Positions 25,967-33,153 of a stretch of DNA of 37,540 nt are shown here, in pieces. Source of the DNA: a virus; the IMG/VR virus record IMGVR_UViG_3300001450_000101, positions 1 to 37,540 of that record. One strand, 5' to 3'. Both the position numbers and the translations under genes were made by a program. The first letter of the stretch is position 1. Every line of letters starts with the position of its first letter. Under the pieces are notes generated by a model, which did no database searches, was not told the origin of the DNA, and saw nothing but the letters and a program-made list of their open reading frames with translations.

Positions 25967-26100
25967 TGCCTAGAAAAGCTAAAGTATCAATATATATTCC
26001 ACCTAAAAAGAAGAAGCGACCTGGCGTTCATTCTAAGAACGCATCTAAGAATCAAGTAGGTTATAAGAAGAAGTATAGAGGTCAAGGTATAAAGAGATAA
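25966..26100 (+). CDS. Small basic conserved-type protein (44 aa)
   Basis: The protein is strongly basic: MPRKAKVSIYIPPKKKKRPG then VHSKNASKNQVGYKKKYRGQ. I recognise the KRPGVHSK...YKKKYRGQG pattern as a recurrent small protein of Bacteroidetes phages. Nucleic-acid binding is suggested by the charge only. The ORF ends at 26100, just before a polypurine region without genes. Confidence 0.6.
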   Translation: MPRKAKVSIYIPPKKKKRPGVHSKNASKNQVGYKKKYRGQGIKR

Positions 26101-26117
26101 TACTTTAGTTATTATAA

Positions 26118-26161
26118 TAAAAAGAAAAGAAAGAAAAGGGTAAAAGAAAGAAAAGAAAAAG
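26118..26161 (+). other. Polypurine tract and hairpin in the gap before the Mom-like gene
   Basis: From 26118 to 26161 the plus strand is all A and G except for one T at 26141. AAAGTTC (26158-26164) pairs with GAACTTT (26178-26184) around a 13-nt loop, but no T run follows. A further inverted repeat, CGTAG (26235-26239) and CTACG (26248-26252), lies 20 nt before the chosen ATG at 26272. I see no gene in 26101-26271. The gap could hold a regulatory leader. Confidence 0.4.
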
Positions 26162-26271
26162 TTCCCCTAGAGAAAAAGAACTTTCAATATTTACCTGAAC
26201 CAACAATATCTCTATTGAAGTTTGTAACTTTTTTCGTAGATTTACGACTACGTATTTGCAAATATATAAAA

Positions 26272-26949
26272 ATGTCACAAATAGAAAAATTTATAATCAG
26301 ATCAATTCCTAAAGAACAAACTAAAGAATGGTTTAAATATAAACACTATGCAAAACGTATTCCAAGCATTAGATATTCTTTTGGATTATATGATGGTGAT
26401 GAGCTGATAGGAGTTTGTACATATGGTAATCCTATATCAAAAGAGTTGTGTGAAAATGTTTGTGGTAAGAAATATAAACACAATGTATTAGAGTTAAATA
26501 GGTTGGTTGTCAATGATGGCTTACCAAAAAATACTTTATCATATTTTGTAGCACACACTTTTTATAAGTTACCACAACCAATGATTGTTGTTTCATATGC
26601 TGATACAGACCAAAATCATCAAGGTTATATATATCAAGCAACTAATTGGATATACACTGGGTTAACTAAGAACAATTGGGATTGGAAAGAAAAGGGTACT
26701 AATAAACATAGTAGAACTCTAGGTGATAGTTTTAGTACAGAATATATGTATGCACACCCTGAGAGGTTTGAAAGAATACCAAGATCAAGAAAGCATAGAT
26801 ATATAATGATATTAGCTAGTAAACGACTAAAGAAAAGATTAATAAATTTATTAAGTTATAATGTAGAACCTTACCCCAAAGGTAATAACAAACGTTATGA
26901 TGCTAGTCACAATACAACAACACAATTAAATATGTTTAATGGAACTTAG
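26272..26949 (+). CDS. Mom-like DNA modification protein (225 aa)
   Basis: I choose the ATG at 26272 after an A-rich leader rather than the upstream in-frame TTG at 26215. Mom of phage Mu converts adenine to a hypermodified base with a GNAT-type fold and blocks restriction. Motifs fitting this family are KHYAKRIPS, then FGLYDGDELIGVCTYGNP, VLELNRLVVNDGLPKN and VVSYADTDQNHQGYIYQATN followed by WIYTG. The enzyme-like core is residues 20-135, and the rest is a basic tail with QLNMF near the end. It overlaps the next gene by 11 nt. A cytosine methyltransferase at 31734 gives the phage a second modification activity. The exact base made is unknown. Confidence 0.6.
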   Translation: MSQIEKFIIRSIPKEQTKEWFKYKHYAKRIPSIRYSFGLYDGDELIGVCTYGNPISKELCENVCGKKYKHNVLELNRLVVNDGLPKNTLSYFVAHTFYKLPQPMIVVSYADTDQNHQGYIYQATNWIYTGLTKNNWDWKEKGTNKHSRTLGDSFSTEYMYAHPERFERIPRSRKHRYIMILASKRLKKRLINLLSYNVEPYPKGNNKRYDASHNTTTQLNMFNGT

Positions 26950-27310
26950 ATACTTTCAATATGATGAGTTTGATTCTCCTGATATGCAAGGGAGTGGTTA
27001 TGGTTATATGGATAGAGAATTTTTACATTGCTTAGACGAAGCTAGAGATATAGCTGGTGTAAAGTTTAAAATATTAAGTGGTTATAGAAGTCCTAAAGAG
27101 AATATAAAAAAAGGTGGTTTATCTACATCAAGTCATTTAATTGGTCGTGCTTGTGATATTAGATGTAGCGATACTAGGAAAAGATTATTAATTATAGAGG
27201 GTTTATCAATGGTTGGTTTTAGGAGATTTGGTATAGGTAAAGACCATATTCACGTAGATAGTGATGATCTGAAAAAACCTAGTATTTGGATCATTCCAAA
27301 TTATATATAA
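26939..27310 (+). CDS. Second M15 family peptidase (123 aa)
   Basis: The motif SSHLIGRACDIR gives zinc ligands His66 and Asp73, and KDHIHVD supplies His105. SGYRSPKEN carries the conserved Arg50. This is the compact M15_3 type. It differs clearly from the endolysin at 25024, so it is not a simple duplication. It overlaps the Mom-like gene and lies outside the lysis cassette. A virion-associated entry peptidase or a second endolysin are both possible. Confidence 0.75.
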   Translation: MELRYFQYDEFDSPDMQGSGYGYMDREFLHCLDEARDIAGVKFKILSGYRSPKENIKKGGLSTSSHLIGRACDIRCSDTRKRLLIIEGLSMVGFRRFGIGKDHIHVDSDDLKKPSIWIIPNYI

Positions 27311-27328
27311 AATGTTAATTATTTTTTA

Positions 27329-27336
27329 TACATTTG
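27329..27336 (+). promoter_or_regulatory. Bacteroidetes -7 box before the recombination operon
   Basis: TACATTTG matches TAnnTTTG exactly and lies 19 nt upstream of the ATG at 27356 in the 45-nt gap after the M15 peptidase gene. No strong -33 TTTG is visible. The position at the start of a run of DNA-metabolism genes supports it. Confidence 0.5.
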
Positions 27337-27355
27337 TATAACTAAATTAAATTAT

Positions 27356-27925
27356 ATGAATATTTCAGAAAAATTATTAGCAATTCAAACTGAACTTAAT
27401 GTGCCTAAGAAAAGACGCAATAATTTTGGTAACTATAACTATAGAAGTGCAGAGGACATTCTTGAGGGTGTTAAACCACTTACTATGAAATATAAACTAT
27501 CACTTAAACTTAGTGATACCATCAAAGAAAAGGGTGGGCGTTTATACATTGAATCTACAGCCAAGTTAATTGATTGTGATTCAGTAGATATGCAAATAGA
27601 AAGCAAAGCACAAGCTGTGATTGACTTTAATATGAAAGGTCAAGCCGATCCACAAAAGACTGGAAGTGCTTCTTCTTATGCAAAGAAATATGCTTTAGGT
27701 AATTTATTCTTAATAGATGATACACAAGATTCTGATGCATCAAATACACACGGTGTTAAGGTATTGGAAGTATTAAAAGATAAAACTGAGAAGTTTGATA
27801 AAGCACTCAATTATATTAAAGAGGGTGGTTCATTAAATTCTATTATGGAAAAATATAAAATGTCTAAAGTAGTAGAAAAGAAATTGCAAGAAGCAATTGA
27901 TAATCGTAAAGTAATAACTAAATAA
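27356..27925 (+). CDS. erf: ERF family single-strand annealing protein (189 aa)
   Basis: ERF proteins anneal complementary single strands in phage recombination and genome circularisation. The N-terminus (KLLAIQTELNVPKKRRNNFG then NYNYRSAEDILEGVKPL) and the GSASSYAKKYALGNLFLIDD motif are diagnostic, and the region ends with DTQDSDA. The last 50 residues are a Lys-rich helix. Its partners encoded nearby are an SSB-like protein, RusA and a RecE-like exonuclease. Confidence 0.85.
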   Translation: MNISEKLLAIQTELNVPKKRRNNFGNYNYRSAEDILEGVKPLTMKYKLSLKLSDTIKEKGGRLYIESTAKLIDCDSVDMQIESKAQAVIDFNMKGQADPQKTGSASSYAKKYALGNLFLIDDTQDSDASNTHGVKVLEVLKDKTEKFDKALNYIKEGGSLNSIMEKYKMSKVVEKKLQEAIDNRKVITK

Positions 27926-27932
27926 ATTTAAT

Positions 27933-28205
27933 ATGAGTGTATTAGGAACAATTGGAATTAAAGGTAGAGATGGTAAATATAAAAACTACACGATCTCTAT
28001 AAGCGACTTTACTAATGAGTATGGTCAAAATATATCAATGTACGATGAACAAACTGAGGAAGAAAGAAATGCTAAAACGCCTAAGAAGTATATAGGTAAT
28101 GGCAAAGTATTTTGGACTGATGGTAAAGTTAGCGTAGCAACAAAAGATTCCCAAGAAACAGCAAAGCAAGTAGTTTCTGCAGACAGTGACGACTTGCCTT
28201 TTTAA
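27933..28205 (+). CDS. Single-strand DNA binding-like protein with acidic tip (90 aa)
   Basis: A short beta-rich domain (MSVLGTIGIKGRDGKYKNYT then ISISDF) is followed by a linker and the C-terminal sequence SADSDDLPF. The acidic tip ending in DLPF is the hallmark by which SSB proteins recruit partners. It is shorter than cellular SSB and lacks an obvious full OB-fold. Its place 7 nt after ERF supports a role in annealing. A terminator follows. Confidence 0.55.
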   Translation: MSVLGTIGIKGRDGKYKNYTISISDFTNEYGQNISMYDEQTEEERNAKTPKKYIGNGKVFWTDGKVSVATKDSQETAKQVVSADSDDLPF

Positions 28206-28235
28206 TTAGTAGTTTTTTCAATAATTGGTAATTGT

Positions 28236-28264
28236 AAGGGGGGGTTAACGCTTCCCCTTTTTTT
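28236..28264 (+). terminator. Rho-independent terminator after the SSB-like gene
   Basis: AAGGGG (28236-28241) pairs with CCCCTT (28254-28259), with three further G in the loop, followed by a T run that ends at the ATG of the next gene (28265). Read-through must supply the downstream genes, or they have another promoter. Confidence 0.7.
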
Positions 28265-28657
28265 ATGGATAAAAAGATAAATAAAATATTTAATAGACTA
28301 TCAGATCAAAGAACAATAGATTTGTTTGATGATTTAGTTAATGATATAAACGATTTACAATTAAAGAATATGTTACTTGAAAGATTTCTAGTGTGGTACA
28401 TAACTGAGAAATTTGATAAACAAGAATTGTATAATGATAAACCAATGTTGTTACATTTTTTTAATACTTACATTTTAAATAACTTTAGAAGTGTAATACA
28501 AATAAGTAAGAAAGAGCATTTTGAAAAACTAAGAGTAAACCTATATGAATACATCGTTACTAATGAAATTAAAACTGATTTAGATATTGATGATTTTGTA
28601 GGTGATGTCAAGAATAAAATAACCCTTATAATAAACGACCTAATTAATGACTTATAG
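28265..28657 (+). CDS. Hypothetical helical protein (130 aa)
   Basis: The start directly follows the terminator T run. The protein is helical and acidic (RLSDQRTIDLFDDLVNDIND then KNMLLERFLVWYITEK), with many Asp, Asn, Ile and Leu. No motif is recognised. Its stop overlaps the ATPase gene by 11 nt, so the pair is probably translated together, and it may be a helper for the ATPase. Confidence 0.6.
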   Translation: MDKKINKIFNRLSDQRTIDLFDDLVNDINDLQLKNMLLERFLVWYITEKFDKQELYNDKPMLLHFFNTYILNNFRSVIQISKKEHFEKLRVNLYEYIVTNEIKTDLDIDDFVGDVKNKITLIINDLINDL

Positions 28658-29453
28658 TATAAATTTTGAAGAGAAGTTTGAGAAGATATTAAAAGAAAGC
28701 TACGTAGATTCTAATGAAGAAATAACAGAACCACCAATAGCTTTATCAAAAGGAGTTGCTTTTAACAAAGAACCTATACCATTAGGAACATATGGTAACT
28801 TTAGTTTCATTAGTGCAGGACCTAAAAGTAAAAAGACATTTCTAGTAAGTTTATTGGCGTCAGCTTATATGGGTTCACACGAAACTTACATTAAAGATAT
28901 AAGAGGTTATAGAGGTACTAAGAAAGTATTACACTATGATACAGAGCAGAGTAGGTATCACGCACAAAGAACTTTTAATAGAGTGCATAAAATGTGTAAG
29001 GATTGCACTGGATATGAAACATATGCATTAAGACAATTTTTACCAAAGGAAAGATTAGAGTTTATTGATTGGCATATATCTAAATCTGAGAATGTAGGAT
29101 TGGTTATTATTGATGGGGTTGCAGATTTATTAAACGATATAAATGACATAGAGAAATCTAATAAGGTCATTCATTATTTAATGAAATGGACTTTAGATTA
29201 CAACATACATATAATAACTGTGATACATAGTAATTTCTATAACTCAAAAGCTACAGGACATCTTGGTTCATTTCTTGAGAAGAAAACAGAGACACAAATA
29301 AGTGTACAAACATCTCCTGCGAACAAAGACATTGTTATTGTAGAATGTAAAAAAAGTAGAGGTATACCATTTTCTTCATTTGCATTTGAAGTAAGACAAG
29401 GACTACCAATTGTAATTGATAATGTAGAAGAATATAATAATTCACCTTTTTAA
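28647..29453 (+). CDS. RecA-fold ATPase, helicase-like (268 aa)
   Basis: The protein resembles DnaB/RepA-type or AAA_25 ATPases. A variant Walker A is AGPKSKKT (residues 57-64), in which the usual Gly before Lys-Thr is Lys. Walker B is GLVIIDG (151-157). YDTEQS (residues 97-102) and HIITVIHSN (near 188-196) fit the catalytic Glu region and motif 3. No N-terminal primase domain is present. It probably acts in replication or recombination as the phage helicase-type motor. The K-K-T variant of the P-loop is seen by me in other Bacteroidetes phage proteins, so it need not be inactive. Confidence 0.65.
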   Translation: MTYSINFEEKFEKILKESYVDSNEEITEPPIALSKGVAFNKEPIPLGTYGNFSFISAGPKSKKTFLVSLLASAYMGSHETYIKDIRGYRGTKKVLHYDTEQSRYHAQRTFNRVHKMCKDCTGYETYALRQFLPKERLEFIDWHISKSENVGLVIIDGVADLLNDINDIEKSNKVIHYLMKWTLDYNIHIITVIHSNFYNSKATGHLGSFLEKKTETQISVQTSPANKDIVIVECKKSRGIPFSSFAFEVRQGLPIVIDNVEEYNNSPF

Positions 29454-29866
29454 TGATACTAACTTTAGATATTCAGATCAAACCACAAGCACACCAATCT
29501 TTTAGATTTGCTAGAAATGGTAGAAGATATAAACCAAAAAAGATTACAGATTATCAAAATAAATTACGTAACTTAGTTAGTGAGCAACTACCTACCAAGT
29601 ATGAAATTGTACAAGCTGGATCAATAATTAAGATTAACTATTTAGAATATATATTTAGTTACCCTAAGAGTTTCTCTAAAAAGAAAAAGCAACAATTCAA
29701 CTATAAAACTACTAAACCAGATTTACCAGACAATCTAAACAAAGCGTTTTTTGATGCTTTAGAGGGTTTGGTTTACGAACAAGATCAAAACATTGTGGTT
29801 ATTAATAATATGACTAAGTTTTATGGTGAAGAAGATAGAATCAAAGTGCAATTTAATTTTATGTAA
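29453..29866 (+). CDS. rusA: RusA-like Holliday junction resolvase (137 aa)
   Basis: RusA cuts four-way junctions. The characteristic C-terminal part is present: TTKPDLPDNLNKAFFDALEG then LVYEQDQNIVVI. Acidic residues Asp90, Asp93, Asp101 and Asp111 are candidates for the metal site. The N-terminus (ILTLDIQIKPQAHQSFRFAR) fits the family's first strand. The ATG overlaps the ATPase stop (TAATG). The length is normal. Confidence 0.8.
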   Translation: MILTLDIQIKPQAHQSFRFARNGRRYKPKKITDYQNKLRNLVSEQLPTKYEIVQAGSIIKINYLEYIFSYPKSFSKKKKQQFNYKTTKPDLPDNLNKAFFDALEGLVYEQDQNIVVINNMTKFYGEEDRIKVQFNFM

Positions 29867-30009
29867 TGAGTATTCAATTTGAGTGGATTAAAGGTTTCGT
29901 AGTTGGTTTTGACTACGTTGAAGATATAGAAATATTCCCTGATGAATTTGCTGACTTAATAAGAATACATCTAGGTTTCTTTTGGATAAACATATTCTAT
30001 ATAAGATGA
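29866..30009 (+). CDS. Small hypothetical protein (47 aa)
   Basis: The ATG overlaps the RusA stop (TAATG) and the TGA overlaps the start of the sigma-like gene. The peptide (MSIQFEWIKGFVVGFDYVED then a segment ending GFFWINIFYIR) is aromatic-rich with an acidic middle. Both overlaps favour a real gene. The sequence gives no function. Confidence 0.55.
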   Translation: MSIQFEWIKGFVVGFDYVEDIEIFPDEFADLIRIHLGFFWINIFYIR

Positions 30010-30602
30010 TGGAACTTCTATCTAAATATCATAAACTTTGGATAGCAATGGGATTATCAATTGGCATACGCAATGACTTAGTAGAAGATTTCATTCACGA
30101 AATGTACCTCAAACTTAATAAGTATATATCAGATCCTCAAAAAATAATGTATAACGAAACTGAACCTAATAAGTTTTACGTTTATATAACAATCAAAAAT
30201 TTATGGAACGATTATTTAAGAGCTAAATCTAAGCATAGAATGGTTAGCATAGATGAACTAGAAGAAAACAATGAAAATCATAAAACTTATCTTCCATTGA
30301 TTTATGACGCTAATGATACATACCATAAGAGAAATAAAGATTATGCACAACAAATAATACTAGATAATATACAACAAGAAGTAGATGGTTGGGATAGATG
30401 GTACGATCAAAAGTTATTTAAAATATATTATGAAACTGATATTAGTATGAGGAAACTAGCTAAGGATTCTCATATATCAGTAACATCAATATTTAATAGT
30501 TGTAAGAACTATAAGCAAATAATAAATAGTAAGTTCAACGAAGATTACCAAGATTATATCAATGGTGACTTCCATTTAATTAAACATAAAAAAGATGAGT
30601 AA
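30006..30602 (+). CDS. Sigma-70-like factor (198 aa)
   Basis: I choose ATG 30006, which overlaps the previous TGA (ATGA), rather than TTG 29982. The layout is that of a small, ECF-type sigma factor. A region-2-like helix pair contains LVEDFIHEMYLKLNKYI and FYVYITIKNLWNDYLRAKSK. An acidic linker follows. A region-4-like helix-turn-helix is near the end: YETDISMRKLAKDSHISVTS then IFNSCKNYK. It may direct host RNA polymerase to phage promoters. A GTTATA-containing motif upstream of structural genes would be a candidate target. The match is to the pattern only. Confidence 0.55.
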   Translation: MMELLSKYHKLWIAMGLSIGIRNDLVEDFIHEMYLKLNKYISDPQKIMYNETEPNKFYVYITIKNLWNDYLRAKSKHRMVSIDELEENNENHKTYLPLIYDANDTYHKRNKDYAQQIILDNIQQEVDGWDRWYDQKLFKIYYETDISMRKLAKDSHISVTSIFNSCKNYKQIINSKFNEDYQDYINGDFHLIKHKKDE

Positions 30603-31023
30603 AATTCCTAACAAACCAAAAGACAAAAGAACCAAAGCGTATAAACAATGGGTTGCTAAATATGAAAAGCAATCTAGTGGTTTAGGTGATAGCGTTGAGA
30701 AGATAACTAAAGCAACTGGTGTTAAAAAAGTAGTAGATACTATCTTCGATGCTCTTGGAAAAGATTGTGGTTGCGATGGTCGTAAGAAAACATTAAATGA
30801 ATTATACCCTTATAATAAACCTAAGTGTTTAAGTGAGGGGCAATTTAATTATTTGTCTGATTTCTTTAGTGTTCAATCAAATACAATAACATCAGCACAA
30901 CAAAAAGACTTATTAAATATATATAACTATGTATTCAACACAAAAGATGAAGCAACAAGTTGTGGTAGTTGTTTTGCTTCTAAGATAAATAGACTAAAAG
31001 AAGTTTTTGAATTATACTTATGA
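30595..31023 (+). CDS. Conserved-type hypothetical protein with Cys pairs (142 aa)
   Basis: The N-terminus is basic (MSKIPNKPKDKRTKAYKQWV). Then comes a segment I recall from many Bacteroidetes phages: GLGDSVEKITKATGVKKVVD followed by CGCDGRKKTLNELYPY. A second Cys pair occurs in SCGSCFASKIN. CxC and CxxC could form a zinc site. It overlaps the genes on both sides. Function unknown. Confidence 0.6.
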   Translation: MSKIPNKPKDKRTKAYKQWVAKYEKQSSGLGDSVEKITKATGVKKVVDTIFDALGKDCGCDGRKKTLNELYPYNKPKCLSEGQFNYLSDFFSVQSNTITSAQQKDLLNIYNYVFNTKDEATSCGSCFASKINRLKEVFELYL

Positions 31024-31400
31024 TAGAAAAAGACTTATTCATATATTTAAAAGAAAGGATTTACCCTGACTTAGTTATGAGTAATAGTCCTATTAGTAGA
31101 TGGGATTGTTATAGTCCTATAACTAAACATAGAATAGAATTAAAATGTCGCAAGAAACATTATGACGAATTAGTTATAGAGAAAGGGAAGTTTGATGCAA
31201 TGATATTTAAAGCCAATGATAATTTTGATCTTCCTATATATATTAATTCAACACCAAAGGGTGTATACAAATGGAATTTGTTTTTCGTTAACCCATCTTG
31301 GTTTATGAAGCAATTACCTAAAACAACAGAGTTCTCTAACAATACCAAAATATCAAAAGAGATTGCAATGTTATCAATAATAGACGCAGAAGTATTATGA
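31020..31400 (+). CDS. PD-(D/E)XK nuclease-like protein (126 aa)
   Basis: The core SRWDCYSPITKHRIELKCRK gives Asp29 and the E-x-K pair Glu40/Lys42, which is the PD-(D/E)XK active site. HYDELVIEKGKFDAM then supplies a helix with Lys and Asp as in resolvase-type members. The size fits a minimal endonuclease domain. It overlaps neighbours by 4 nt on both sides. It could process recombination intermediates or degrade host DNA. The substrate cannot be told. Confidence 0.6.
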   Translation: MIEKDLFIYLKERIYPDLVMSNSPISRWDCYSPITKHRIELKCRKKHYDELVIEKGKFDAMIFKANDNFDLPIYINSTPKGVYKWNLFFVNPSWFMKQLPKTTEFSNNTKISKEIAMLSIIDAEVL

Positions 31401-31699
31401 GTAAAACAAAACATCAAATCAGAAAAGAGCAACCAGTATTTAGTGGTGTTCTTAAATATTTCCCAAAAGCAATTCGATACGTTTCTAAAGTAAGCTACAT
31501 TGGGAATGAACAACATAACCCTAACACACCTTTACATTGGGATAGGTCTAAATCAAAAGATGAGTTAGATGCTTGTGTAAGACATTTATTAGACCATACA
31601 GAAAACCCAATAGATGATGATGGTATTTTACATTTAGGTAAATCAGCTTGGAGAATATTAGGTGCATTAGAAAAATTCTTAGAAATGCAAGATGAATAG
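31397..31699 (+). CDS. DUF5664-like protein (dATP/dGTP diphosphohydrolase N-terminal family)
   Basis: The motifs VLKYFPKAIRYVSKVSYIGN, EQHNPNTPLHWDRSKSKDEL and DACVRHLLDH, together with DDDGILHLGKSAWRILGAL, match a phage family I know as DUF5664 or dATP/dGTP diphosphohydrolase N-terminal domain. Conserved His, Asp and Glu clusters would fit metal-dependent nucleotide hydrolysis. Only this 100-aa domain is present. A nucleotide-pool role alongside DNA modification is plausible, but the activity is not proven for the stand-alone form. Confidence 0.65.
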   Translation: MSKTKHQIRKEQPVFSGVLKYFPKAIRYVSKVSYIGNEQHNPNTPLHWDRSKSKDELDACVRHLLDHTENPIDDDGILHLGKSAWRILGALEKFLEMQDE

Positions 31700-31721
31700 T
31701 CTTTGTTTATAATTTGTTTAT

Positions 31722-31729
31722 TATATTTG
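31722..31729 (+). promoter_or_regulatory. Bacteroidetes -7 box directly before the methyltransferase
   Basis: TATATTTG matches TAnnTTTG and a TTTG lies 16 nt upstream (31702-31705), somewhat closer than the usual -33 spacing. It is only 4 nt from the GTG start at 31734, so a transcript starting about 5-7 nt after the box would be nearly or fully leaderless. Confidence 0.5.
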
Positions 31730-31733
31730 TCAA

Positions 31734-32384
31734 GTGAATGTTTTAGAGTTGTTTGCTGGTAGTTGTACTTTTAGTAAAGAAGCACAAAAATTAGGTCACA
31801 ATACATTTAGTTCTGACTATCGTCAATTTGGTAACGTTGACTATGTTGTTGATGTATTTGACTTTGACATCTCTAAAGTTCCATTTAAACCAGACTTAAT
31901 ATGGGCGAGTCCACCTTGTACTTCTTTTAGCGTCGCAGCACTATGGAGACATTGGGATAAGCTGACACCAATAAGTGACAAAGCAAAGTATGGAGTCAAG
32001 ATGGTACAAAAGACATTAGACATAATTAATGAATTTAATCCTAAGTATTGGTATATGGAAAACCCTAGAGGGAGACTCAGATCATTAGATGTAGTTAAAG
32101 ATTTACCTAGAACAACAATATGGTATTGTAAATATGGTATGACTATGGCTAAACCAACTGATGTTTGGACTAATAATTTGTTTGATCCGATGTTCAATAC
32201 GAGTGGGTGGAAACCTAGACTACAATGTTTTAATGGCAACAAAGATTGTCACCACGAAAAAACAGATCGTGAAGCAAAGAAAGTAAAACAAATGGGTATA
32301 TCTCAAGTAAGTGGGAATCACAATAGAAGTATGTTACCAAAAGAATTATGTATAGAAATATTAAAACAAAGCAAATATGATTAA
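31734..32384 (+). CDS. C5 cytosine DNA methyltransferase (216 aa)
   Basis: The GTG at 31734 gives the standard N-terminus MNVLELFAGSCTFSKEAQKL (SAM-binding motif I). Motif IV is ASPPCTSFS with catalytic Cys62, and motif VI is YMENP (109-111). The protein is short for the family (usual members exceed 300 aa), leaving a minimal target-recognition region after residue 130. Cys and His residues (DCHHEKTD) occur there. It overlaps the RecE-like gene by 8 nt. No cognate restriction gene is seen. An orphan phage methyltransferase usually protects phage DNA from host restriction. Confidence 0.75.
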   Translation: MNVLELFAGSCTFSKEAQKLGHNTFSSDYRQFGNVDYVVDVFDFDISKVPFKPDLIWASPPCTSFSVAALWRHWDKLTPISDKAKYGVKMVQKTLDIINEFNPKYWYMENPRGRLRSLDVVKDLPRTTIWYCKYGMTMAKPTDVWTNNLFDPMFNTSGWKPRLQCFNGNKDCHHEKTDREAKKVKQMGISQVSGNHNRSMLPKELCIEILKQSKYD

Positions 32385-33153
32385 ATTATTAGACAATTCC
32401 GAATGGAACAAAGATGAGTTAAAATTAAAAATGTATGATGATAGTTTTTATTATGGTTATCTAGGTAAAAACGCATTGTCATCAAGTAGTGCAAAACCAT
32501 TATATAAATCTCCACACGCATACAAGAGATTCACTAGAGAAAATATAAGTGGGAACAAAGCGATAAGAGAGGGGAAGTTATTCCATACTTTGTTATTAGA
32601 AGAGGAAAAGATTCAACATAATTACTTATTTGTTGACTCAAGCACTAGAACAACAAAGAAGTTTAAAGATGCTGAATTAGATAATCCACACTTAGAAGTT
32701 ATGACGAATAGAGAATTAGAATCTATGAGTTATTTAATTAGTACATTTGAATCTAACGTAGAAGCTAGTGAGTTTATGAGAAAAGGTGTAGCTGAGGAAC
32801 CAGGGATTGATACTCTATTTGATTTTCCTTTTCGTGCTAAAGCAGATTATCTACGATCTGATATGATAATAGATATTAAGACAACTCAAACATTAGATGG
32901 TTGGGGTTACAAAGCAAAAAAAGTATATCATTATGATATGCAGGCGTACATATATACAAAAATTTTCCAAGTACAAAACTTTGTTTTCTTGGTTATAGAT
33001 AAGAGTACAGGAGAGATAAAATCATTTCCTGTAACGCAAGAAACTTTAGATGGAGCAGAAAAGAAAGTACAAATAGCGTGTGAAACTTATAAAGATTATA
33101 TGTATGACAAAACAAAGAGCATCAATCAATACCTTACAACAGAATATTTATAA
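32377..33153 (+). CDS. RecE/exonuclease VIII-like PD-(D/E)XK exonuclease (258 aa)
   Basis: The motif order is that of the PDDEXK_12 family: SSSSAKPLYKSPHAYKRF, AIREGKLFHTLLLEE (His70), then FPFRAKADYLRSDMIIDIKT with Asp157, Asp166 and Lys168, and YHYDMQAYIYTK. These enzymes resect double-stranded DNA to provide 3' ends for an annealing protein. The phage encodes ERF at 27356 as that partner, but 5 kb away instead of next to it. Confidence 0.75.
   Translation: MIKLLDNSEWNKDELKLKMYDDSFYYGYLGKNALSSSSAKPLYKSPHAYKRFTRENISGNKAIREGKLFHTLLLEEEKIQHNYLFVDSSTRTTKKFKDAELDNPHLEVMTNRELESMSYLISTFESNVEASEFMRKGVAEEPGIDTLFDFPFRAKADYLRSDMIIDIKTTQTLDGWGYKAKKVYHYDMQAYIYTKIFQVQNFVFLVIDKSTGEIKSFPVTQETLDGAEKKVQIACETYKDYMYDKTKSINQYLTTEYL

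Noticed and set aside
26158-26184. AAAGTTC/GAACTTT hairpin as a terminator
   Set aside because: No T run follows on the plus strand and the stem is AT-rich, so termination is not supported. It is noted only as a possible leader structure.
26215-26271. TTG start for the Mom-like protein giving 19 more residues
   Set aside because: The extra segment is hydrophobic and basic and unlike the family N-terminus. The A-rich leader and ATG at 26272 fit the other genes here.
31160-31516. 118-codon minus-strand ORF over the nuclease and DUF5664-like genes
   Set aside because: It lies antisense to two genes with recognisable motifs and has no partner genes on that strand.
33080-33103. GTG start 24 nt upstream for the 97-aa ORF
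   Set aside because: It lies deeper in the exonuclease gene and adds an unlikely N-terminus. The ATG at 33104 is simpler.
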